From Atherix ibis (Eukaryota; Arthropoda; Insecta; Diptera; Athericidae), in the NCBI GenBank assembly GCA_958298945.1, contig OY282608.1, positions 11,881,933 to 11,945,932 on the forward strand: a stretch of 64,000 bases of DNA, in the 5' to 3' direction. Of this stretch, positions 56,201 through 64,000 are shown in pieces (the first letter of the stretch is position 1; every line of letters starts with the position of its first letter). Under the pieces are notes generated by a model. It was not told the DNA's origin. It saw only the letters and a program-made list of their open reading frames with translations, and searched no databases. The translations under genes and the position numbers were made by a program.

Positions 56201-58020
56201 GTTTGTTGGTTAGTTAGCTTGTTGGTTTTTTGGTTTGTTGGTTTGTTGGCTTTTTGGTTTGTTGGTTTGTTCGTTTGTTGGTTTGTTGGTTTGTTGGTTT
56301 GTTGGTTTGTTGGTTTGTTGGTTTGTTGGTTTGTTGGTTTGTTGGTTCGTTGGCTTGTTGGTTTGTTGGCTTGTTGGCTTGTTGGTTTGTTGGTTTGTTG
56401 GCTTGTTAGTTTGTTGGTTTGTTGGTTTGTTGGTTTGTTGGTTTGTTGGTTTGTTGGTTTGTTGGTTTGTTGGCTTGTTGGTTTGTTGGTTTGTTGATTT
56501 GTTCGTTTGTTGGCTTGTTGGTTTGTTGGTTTGTTGGTTTGTTGGCTAGTTGGTTTATTAGTTTGTTGGTTTATTGGTTTATTGGTTTGTTGGTTTGTTG
56601 GTTTGATGGTTTGTTGGTTTGTTGGTTTGGTGGTTTTTTGGTTTGTTGGTTTGTTGGTTTGTTGGTCTGTTGGTTTGTTGGTTTGTTGGTTTGTTGGTGT
56701 GTTGGTTTGTTGGCTGGTTGGCTTCTTGGTTTTTTGGTTTGTTTGTTTGTTGGTTTATTGGCTTATTGGTTTTTTGGCTTGTTGGTTTGTTGGTTTGTTG
56801 GTTTGTTGGTTTGTTGGTTTGTTGGTTTGTTGGTTTGTTCGTTCTTGTTGATTTTTTGGTTTGTTGGTTTGGTGGCATGTTGGTTTGTTGGCTTGTTGGC
56901 TTGTTGGCTTATTGGTTTGTTGGCTTGTTGGTTCATAGGCTTGTCGGCTTGTTGGTTTGTTGGTTTGTTGGTTTGTTCGTTTGTTGGTTTTTTCGTTTGT
57001 TGGCTTGTTTGTTTGTTGGTTTGTTGGTGTGTTGGTTTGTTGGTTTGTTGGTTTGTTGGTTTGTTGGCTTGTTGGTTTTTTGGTTTGTTTGTTTGTTGGT
57101 TTGTTGGTTTGTTGGTTTGTTGGTTTGTTGGCTTGTTGGCATGTTGATTTGTTGGTTTGTTGACTTGTTGGTTTGTTGGTTTGTTGGCTTGTTGGTTTTG
57201 TTGGCTTGTAGGTTTGTTGGTTTGTTGGTTTGTTGGCTTATTGGTTTTTTGGTTTGTTGGTTTGTTGGTTTGTTGGTTTGTTCGTTTGTTGGTTTGTTGG
57301 TTTGTTGTTTTGTTGGATTGTTGGCTTGTTGGTTTGTTGGTTTGTTGGCTTGTTGGTTTGTTGGTTTTTTGGTTTGTTGGTTTGTTGGTTTGTTGGTTTG
57401 TTGGTTTGTTGGTTTGTTGGTTTGTTGGTTTGTTGGTTTGTTAGTTTGTTTGTTTGTTGGTTTGTTGGCTTGTTGGTTTGTTGGTTTGTTAGTTTGTTTG
57501 TGTGTTTGTTTGTTGGCTTATTGGCTTGTTGGTTTGTTGGTTTGTTGGTTTGTTGGTTTGTTGCTTTGTTCGATTTTTGGTTTGTTGGCTTGTTGGTTTG
57601 TTCGTTTGTTGGTTTGTTGTTTACTTGGTTTGTTGGTTTGTTGGTTTGTTCGTTTGTTGGTTTGTTGGTTTGTTCGTTTGTTGGTTTGTTGGTTTGTTGG
57701 TTTGTTGGTTTGTTGGCTTATTGGCTTGTTGGTTTGTTGGTTTGTTCGTTTATTGGTTTGTTCGTTTGTAGTTTTGTTGGTTTTGTTGGCTTGTTGGTTT
57801 GTTGGTTTGTTGGTTTGTTGGTTTGTTGGTTTGTTTCTTTGTTGGTTTGTTGGTTTGTTGGTTTGTTGGTTTGTTGGCTTGTTGGTTTGTTGGTTTGTTG
57901 GTTGTTTGGTTTGTTGGTTTGTTGGTTTGTTGGTTTGTTGGTTTGTTGGCTTATTCGCTTGTTGGTTTGTTGGTTTGTTCGGTTGTTGGTTTGTTGGTTT
58001 GTTGTTTTGTTGGATTGTTG
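53286..58020 (+). repeat. Family F higher-order unit F2
   Basis: This is the second copy of the 4.75-kb unit. TTGACTTGATGG recurs near 53.34 kb, GGTGGGTTTG near 55.13 kb, TTCGGTGG at 55866-55873 and TTCGTTCTTGTTGATT near 56.84 kb. At the end it continues as TTGTTTTGTTGGATTG, unlike F1. Confidence 0.8.
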
Positions 58021-59060
58021 GCTTGTTGGTTTGTTGGTTTGTTGGCTTGTTGGTTTGTTGGTTTTTTGGTTTGTTGGTTTGTTGGTTTGTTTGCTTGTTG
58101 GCTTGTTGGTTGGTTTGTTTGTTGGTTTGTTGGTTTGTTGCTTTGTTCGTTTTTTAGTTTGTTGGCTTGTTGGTTTGTTCGTTTGTTGGTTTGTTGGTTA
58201 CTTGGTTTGTTGGTTTGTTGGTTTGTTGGTTTGTTCGTTTGTTGGTTTGTTGGTTTCTTCGTTTGTTAGTTTGTTGATTTGTTGGCTTATTGGCTTGTTG
58301 GTTTGTTGGTTTGTTCGTTTGTTCGTTTGTTCGTTTGTTGTTTTGTTGGATTGTTGGCTTGTTGGTTTGTTGGTTTGTTGGTTTGTTGGCTTATTGGCTT
58401 GTTGGTTTGTTGGTTTGTTCGGTTGTTGGTTTGTTGGTTTGTTGTTTTGTTGGATTGTTGGCTTGTTAGTTTGTTGGTTTGCTGGCTTGTTGGTTTTTGG
58501 TTTTTTGGTTTGTTGGTTTGTTGGTTTGTTGGTTTGTTGGTTTGTTGGTTTGTTGGTTTGTTGGTTTGTTGGTTTGTTGGTTTGTTGGTTTGTTGGTTAC
58601 TTGGTTTGTTGGTTTGTTGGTTTGTTGGCTTGTTGGTTTGTTGGTTTGTTGGTTTGTTGGTTTGTTGGTTTGTTGGTGTGTTGGTTTGTTGGTTTGTTCG
58701 TTTGTTGGTCTGTTGGTTACTTGGTTTGTTGGTTTGTTGGTTTGTTGGTTTGTTGGTTTGTTGGTTTGTTGGTTTGTTGGTTTGTTGGTTTGTCCGTTTG
58801 TTGGTTTGTTGGTTTGTTCGTTTGTTGGTTTGTTGGTTTGTTGGTTTGTTGGCTTGTTGGCTTGTTGGTTTGTTGGTTTGTGGACTTGTTGGTTTGTTGG
58901 TTTGTTGGCTTGTTGGTTTTGTTGGCTTGTTGGTTTGTTGGTTTGTTAGTTTGTTGGTTTGTTGGTTTGTTGGTTTGTTGGTTTTTTGCTTTGTTGGTTT
59001 GTTGATTTGTTGGTTTGTTGGCTTGTTGGTTTTTTGGTTTGTTGGTTTGTTGGTTTGTTG
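58020..59060 (+). repeat. Satellite segment between F2 and F3, partly homologous to 38.9-39.4 kb
   Basis: It begins as a natural continuation of F2. From about 58.6 kb it matches the 38.9 kb segment at a constant offset of 19,738 bp (CC of TGTCCG at 58794, GTGGACTTG at 58882). The segment ends where family-F sequence resumes near 59.06-59.15 kb. Confidence 0.65.
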
Positions 59061-62000
59061 GCTTGTTGGTTTGTTAGTTTGTTGGTTTGTTGGTTTGTTG
59101 GTTTGTTGGTTTGTTGGTTTGTTGGCTTGTTGGTTTGTTGGTTTGTTGGTTTGTTGGTTTGTTCGTTTCTTGGTTTGTTAGTTTGTTGGCTTGTTTGTTT
59201 GTTGGTTTGTTGGTTTGTTGGTTTGTTGGCTTGTTGGTTCGGTGGTTTGTTGGTTTCTTGGTTTGTTGGTTTGTTGGTTTGTTATTTTGTTGGTTTATTG
59301 GTTTGTTGGTTTATTTGTTTGTTGGTTTGTTCGTTTGTTGGCTTGTTGGTTTGTTGGCTTACTGGTTTGTTGGTTTGTTTGTTTGTTCGTTTGTTGGTTT
59401 GTTGGCTTGTTGGTTTGTTGGTTTGTTGGTTTGTTGGCTTGTTGGTTTGTTGGTTTGTTGGTTTGTTGGTCTGTTCGTTTGTTGGCTTGTTGGTTTATTG
59501 GTTTGTTGGCTTGTTGGTTTGTTGGCTTGTTGGCTTGTTGGTTTGTTGGTTTGTTGGTTTGTTGGTTTGTTGGTTTGTTGGTTAGTTAGCTTGTTGGTTT
59601 TTTGGTTTGTTGGTTTGTTGGCTTTTTGGTTTGTTGGTTTGTTCGTTTGTTGGTTTGTTGGTTTGTTGGTTTGTTGGTTTGTTGGTTTGTTGGTTTGTTG
59701 GTTCGTTGGCTTGTTGGTTTGTTGGCTTGTTGGCTTGTTGGTTTGTTGGTTTGTTGGCTTGTTGGTTTGTTGGTTTGTTGGTTTGTTGGTTTGTTGGTTT
59801 GTTGGTTTGTTGGTTTGTTGGTTTGTTGGCTTGTTGGTTTGTTGGTTTGTTGATTTGTTCGTTTGTTGGCTTGTTGGTTTGTTGGTTTGTTGGTTTGTTG
59901 GCTAGTTGGTTTATTAGTTTGTTGGTTTATTGGTTTATTGGTTTGTTGGTTTGTTGGTTTGATGGTTTGTTGGTTTGTTGGTTTGGTGGTTTTTTGGTTT
60001 GTTGGTTTGTTGGTTTGTTGGTCTGTTGGTTTGTTGGTTTGTTGGTTTGTTGGTGTGTTGGTTTGTTGGCTGGTTGGCTTCTTGGTTTTTTGGTTTGTTT
60101 GTTTGTTGGTTTATTGGCTTATTGGTTTTTTGGCTTGTTGGTTTGTTGGTTTGTTGGTTTGTTGGTTTGTTGGTTTGTTGGTTTGTTGGTTTGTTCGTTC
60201 TTGTTGATTTTTTGGTTTGTTGGTTTGGTGGCATGTTGGTTTGTTGGCTTGTTGGCTTGTTGGCTTATTGGTTTGTTGGCTTGTTGGTTCATAGGCTTGT
60301 CGGCTTGTTGGTTTGTTGGTTTGTTGGTTTGTTCGTTTGTTGGTTTTTTCGTTTGTTGGCTTGTTTGTTTGTTGGTTTGTTGGTGTGTTGGTTTGTTGGT
60401 TTGTTGGTTTGTTGGTTTGTTGGCTTGTTGGTTTTTTGGTTTGTTTGTTTGTTGGTTTGTTGGTTTGTTGGTTTGTTGGTTTGTTGGCTTGTTGGCTTGT
60501 TGATTTGTTGGTTTGTTGACTTGTTGGTTTGTTGGTTTGTTGGCTTGTTGGTTTTGTTGGCTTGTAGGTTTGTTGGTTTGTTGGTTTGTTGGCTTATTGG
60601 TTTTTTGGTTTGTTGGTTTGTTGGTTTGTTGGTTTGTTCGTTTGTTGGTTTGTTGGTTTATTGTTTTGTTGGATTGTTGGCTTGTTGGTTTGTTGGTTTG
60701 TTGGCTTGTTGGTTTGTTGGTTTTTTGGTTTGTTGGTTTGTTGGTTTGTTGGTTTGTTGGTTTGTTGGTTTGTTGGTTTGTTGGTTTGTTAGTTTGTTTG
60801 TTTGTTGGTTTGTTGGCTTGTTGGTTTGTTGGTTTGTTAGTTTGTTTGTGTGTTTGTTTGTTGGCTTATTGGCTTGTTGGTTTGTTGGTTTGTTGGTTTG
60901 TTGGTTTGTTGCTTTGTTCGATTTTTGGTTTGTTGGCTTGTTGGTTTGTTCGTTTGTTGGTTTGTTGTTTACTTGGTTTGTTGGTTTGTTGGTTTGTTGG
61001 TTTGTTCGTTTGTTGGTTTGTTGGTTTGTTCGTTTGTTGGTTTGTTGGTTTGTTGGTTTGTTGGTTTGTTGGCTTATTGGCTTGTTGGTTTGTTGGTTTG
61101 TTCGTTTGTTGGTTTGTTCGTTTGTAGTTTTGTTGGTTTTGTTGGCTTGTTGGTTTGTTGGTTTGTTGGTTTGTTGGTTTGTTGGTTTGTTTCTTTGTTG
61201 GTTTGTTGGTTTGTTGGTTTGTTGGTTTGTTGGCTTGTTGGTTTGTTGGTTTGTTGGTTGTTTGGTTTGTTGGTTTGTTGGTTTGTTGGTTTGTTGGTTT
61301 GTTGGCTTATTCGCTTGTTGGTTTGTTGGTTTGTTCGGTTGTTGGTTTGTTGGTTTGTTGTTTTGTTGGATTGTTGGCTTGTTGGTTTGTTGGTTTGTTG
61401 GCTTGTTGGTTTGTTGGTTTTTTGGTTTGTTGGTTTGTTGGTTTGTTTGCTTGTTGGCTTGTTGGTTTGTTTGTTTGTTGGTTTGTTGGTTTGTTGCTTT
61501 GTTCGTTTTTTGGTTTGTTGGCTTCTTGGTTTGTTCGTTTGTTGGTTTGTTGGTTACTTGGTTTGTTGGTTTGTTGGTTTGTTGGTTTGTTCGTTTGTTG
61601 GTTTGTTGGTTTCTTCGTTTGTTAGTTTGTTGATTTGTTGGCTTATTGGCTTGTTGGTTTGTTGGTTTGTTCGTTTGTTCGTTTGTTCGTTTGTTGTTTT
61701 GTTGGATTGTTGGCTTGTTGGTTTGTTGGTTTGTTGGTTTGTTGGCTTATTGGCTTGTTGGTTTGTTGGTTTGTTCGGTTGTTGGTTTGTTGGTTTGTTG
61801 TTTTGTTGGATTGTTGGCTTGTTAATTTGTTGGTTTGCTGGCTTGTTGGTTTTTGGTTTTTTGGTTTGTTGGTTTGTTGGTTTGTTGGTTTGTTGGTTTG
61901 TTGGTTTGTTGGTTTGTTGGTTTGTTGGTTTGTTGGTTTGTTGGTTACTTGGTTTGTTGGTTTGTTGGTTTGTTGGCTTGTTGGTTTGTTGGTTTGTTGG

Positions 62001-62410
62001 TTTGTTGGTTTGTTGGTTTGTTGGTGTGTTGGTTTGTTGGTTTGTTCGTTTGTTGGTCTGTTGGTTACTTGGTTTGTTGGTTTGTTGGTTTGTTGGTTTG
62101 TTGGTTTGTTGGTTTGTTGGTTTGTTGGTTTGTCCGTTTGTCCGTTTGTTGGTTTGTTGGTTTGTTGGTTTGTTGGTTTGTTGGTTTGTTGGTTTGTTGG
62201 CTTGTTGGCTTGTTGGTTTGTTGGTTTGTGGACTTGTTGGTTTGTTGGTTTGTTGGCTTGTTGGTTTTGTTGGCTTGTTGGTTTGTTGGTTTGTTAGTTT
62301 GTTGGTTTGTTGGTTTGTTGGTTTGTTGGTTTGTTGCTTTGTTGGTTTGTTGATTTGTTGGTTTGTTGGCTTGTTGGTTTTTTGGTTTGTTGGTTTGTTG
62401 GTTTGTTGGC
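59060..62410 (+). repeat. Family F unit F3 (~3.36-kb partial copy)
   Basis: It matches 55.7-59.06 kb with offsets of 3,372 bp (TTCGGTGG, C at 55868 and 59240), 3,356 bp (TTCGTTCTTGTTGATT, TTTTTGGTTTTTTGG near 61.85 kb) and 3,348 bp (GTGGACTTG, GAC at 58883 and 62231). It lacks the left part of F1/F2, because the copied interval begins within F2. This indicates a second tandem duplication, of about 3.36 kb, with its junction near 59.06-59.15 kb. Confidence 0.8.
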
Positions 62411-62810
62411 TTGTTGGTTTGTTAGTTTGTTGGTTTGTTGGTTTGTTGGTTTGTTGGTTTGTTGGTTTGTTGGTTTGTTGGTTTGTTGGCTTGTTTGGAT
62501 TGTTGGTTTGTTGGTTTGTGGACTTGTTGGTTTGTTGGTTTGTTGGCTTGTTGGTTTTGTTGGCTTGTTGGTTTGTTAGTTTGTTGGTTTGTTGGTTTGT
62601 TGGTTTGTTGGTTTGTTGGTTTGTTGGTTTGTTGGTTTGTTGGTTTGTTGGTTTGTTGGTTTGTCGGTTTGTTGGTTTGTTCGTTTATAGGTTTGTTGGT
62701 TTGTTGGCTTGTTGGCTTGTTGGCTTGTTGGTTTGTTGGTTTGTTGGTTTGTTGGCTTGTTGGTTTGTTGGTTTTGTTGAGTTGTTGGTTTGTTGGTTTG
62801 TTGGTTTGTT
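62231..62810 (+). repeat. ~290-bp local duplication around GTGGACTTG
   Basis: GTGGACTTG has its GAC at 62231 and 62521, 290 bp apart. A phase break, CTTGTTTGGATTG near 62494, sits just upstream of the second copy and is not seen in the first. The same local doubling exists at 39145 and 39426 (281 bp), so the doubled state was probably already present in the segment before it was copied. Confidence 0.65.
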
Positions 62811-64000
62811 GGTTTGTTGGTATGTTGGTTTGTTCGTTTGTTGGTTTGTTGGTTGTTTGGTTTGTTGGTTTGTTGGTTTGTTGGTTTGTTGGTTTGTTGG
62901 TTTGTTGGTTTGTTGGCTTATTGGCTTGTTGGTTTGTTGGTTTGTTCGTTTGTTGGTTTGTTGGTTTGTTGTTTTGTTGGATTGTTGGCTTGTTGGTATG
63001 TTGGTTTGTTGGCTTGTTGGTTTGTTGGGTTTTTGGTTTGTTAGTTTGTTGGTTTGTTGGTTTGTTGGTTTGTTGGCTTGTTGGTGTGTTGGTTTGTTAG
63101 TTTGTTGGTGTGTTTGTTTGTTGGTTTGTTGGCTTTTTGGTTTGTTGGTTTGTTGGTTTGTTGGTTTGTTGGTTTGTTGTTTTGTTCGTTTTTTGGTTTG
63201 TTGGCTTGATGGTTTGTTCGTTTGTTGGTTTGTTGGTTACTTGGTTTGTTGGTTTGTTGGTTTGTTGGTTTGTTGGTTTGTTGGTTTGTTGGTTTGTTGG
63301 TTTGTTGGTTTGTTCGTTTGTTGGTTTGTTGGTTTGTTGGTTTGTTGGTTTTTTGGTTTGTTGGTTTGTTGGCTTGTTGGTTTGTTGGTTTGTTGGTTTG
63401 TTGGTTTGTTGGTTTGTTGGTTTGTTGGTTTGTTGGTTTGCTGGCTTGTTGGTTTGCTGGCTTGTTGGTTTTTTGGTTTGTTGGTTTGTTGGTTTGTTGG
63501 TTTGTTGGTTTGTTGGCTTGTTGGTTTGTTAGCTTGTTGGATTGTTGGCTTATTGGTTTGTTGGCTTGTTGGTTCATTGGCTTGTTGGCTTGTTGGTTTG
63601 TTGGTTTGTTGGTTTGTTGGTTTGTTCGTTTCTTGGTTTGTTAGTTTGTTGGCTTGTTTGTTTGTTAATTTGTTGGTTTGTTGGTTTGTTGGTTTGTTGG
63701 CTTGTTGGTTCGGTGGTTTGTTGGTTTCTTGGTTTGTTGGTTTGTTGGTTTGTTATTTTGTTGGTTTATTGGTTTGTTGGTTTATTTGTTTGTTGGTTTG
63801 TTCGTTTGTTGGCTTGTTGGTTTGTTGGCTTACTGGTTTGATGGTTTGTTTGTTTGTTCGTTTGTTGGTTTGTTGGCTTGTTGGTTTGTTGGTTTGTTGG
63901 CTTGTTGGTTTGTTGGTTTGTTGGTTTGTTGGTTTGTTCGTTTGTTGGCCTGTTGGTTTGTTGGCTTGTTGGCTTGTTGGTTTGTTGGCTTGTTGGCTTG
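62410..64000 (+). repeat. Right-end segment: 39-40 kb homologue, then start of a fourth family-F copy
   Basis: From 62.5 to about 63.5 kb the landmarks TATAG (62696), TTGGTTGTTTGG (near 62.85 kb) and GGTTACTTGG (near 63.24 kb) follow the order seen at 39.4-40.4 kb. From about 63.6 kb family-F sequence resumes (TTCGTTTCTTGG near 63.62 kb, TTCGGTGG with C at 63711, 4,471 bp after the F3 mark). It is cut by the window end, so a fourth F unit continues beyond. Confidence 0.7.

Larger units (their letters stand above)
1..64000 (+). repeat. Octamer satellite array, (TTTGTTGG)n, spanning the whole window
   Basis: Every line of the window is built from TTTGTTGG or close variants of it, always with the G/T-rich strand on top. 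Frequent variants are CTTGTTGG, TTTGTTCG, TTTGTTTG, TTTATTGG, CTTATTGG, TTTTTTGG, TTTGTTAG, TTTCTTGG and TTTGCTGG. Rarer ones such as CATGTTGG, CTAGTTGC, TTACTTGG and TGTGTTGG recur at set intervals and serve as landmarks of higher-order units. The consensus octamer is 37.5% G+C. The top strand is almost devoid of A and has C only in variant units. No stretch departs from the repeat, so the intergenic content of the window is this array. Both ends are inside it. A function such as centromeric, telomere-associated or plain heterochromatic satellite cannot be told from sequence. Confidence 0.98.

Noticed and set aside
1..64000. Telomeric repeat array
   Set aside because: G-rich with a short unit, but TTTGTTGG has no GGG tract and is not a telomere repeat I know. 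A telomere would not be expected to carry kilobase HORs with inherited variants over 64 kb. A subtelomeric position remains possible.
1..64000. CRISPR array
   Set aside because: No conserved 23-47 bp repeat alternates with unique spacers. Everything is a variant of one 8-bp unit.
1..64000. Base-calling or assembly noise generating the variants
   Set aside because: Random error would not place the same rare octamers at matching offsets across many copies (for example eight GGCATGG marks about 1.03 kb apart). Individual junctions and copy numbers could still be misassembled and need read support.
1..64000. Hidden tRNA, rRNA or transposon insertions
   Set aside because: Reading through all lines showed no island of non-repeat sequence, inverted repeat or target-site duplication. 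The top strand has too little A and C to form RNA-gene stems.

Overview
The whole 64 kb window is one uninterrupted satellite array. I found no conventional gene, RNA gene, mobile element or unique-sequence island. The basic unit is the 8-bp repeat TTTGTTGG (CCAACAAA on the other strand). It always lies in the same orientation, and point-variant octamers and occasional indels are scattered through it. Both window ends lie inside the array, so its true length is greater than 64 kb. An array of this size with kilobase-scale higher-order repeats (HORs) is typical of a eukaryotic heterochromatic, centromeric, subtelomeric or sex-chromosome satellite read by long-read sequencing. The sequence alone does not identify the species or the chromosomal location.

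The array is a mosaic of HOR domains, recognised by rare variant octamers used as landmarks. About 1-9.2 kb is family A, with irregular units of 0.6-1.9 kb and short tandem duplications of 96, 104, 144 and 622 bp. About 9.2-13.7 kb is a transitional domain with a 96-bp tandem block. About 13.7-28.8 kb is family B, five units with landmark spacings of 2,544, 3,271, 3,121 and 3,016 bp. About 28.8-31.7 kb is a mixed domain with a 433-441 bp duplication. About 31.7-38.5 kb is family D, with offsets of 1,952, 1,160, 447 and 268-276 bp. About 38.5-40.7 kb is a segment that recurs near 58.6-59.1 and 62-63.5 kb. About 40.7-49.1 kb is family E: subunits of about 1.03 kb arranged as dimers of about 2.07 kb inside a 4.23 kb tetramer, itself duplicated. 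About 48.5-64 kb is family F: a 4.75 kb duplication followed by an overlapping duplication of about 3.36 kb.

Long open reading frames exist in all frames because the octamer contains no stop codon in any phase on either strand. Since 8 is not a multiple of 3, every forward frame reads the same 8-residue cycle LVCWFVGL and every reverse frame reads QTNKPTNQ. These are arithmetic by-products of the repeat and not evidence of proteins. The biological interest lies in the array's architecture, its recent duplication history, its G/T versus A/C strand asymmetry, and its value as a warning case for gene prediction. I found no multi-gene system here.

Positions of landmarks were read by eye from the sequence. 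Domain boundaries are approximate unless a junction is described.
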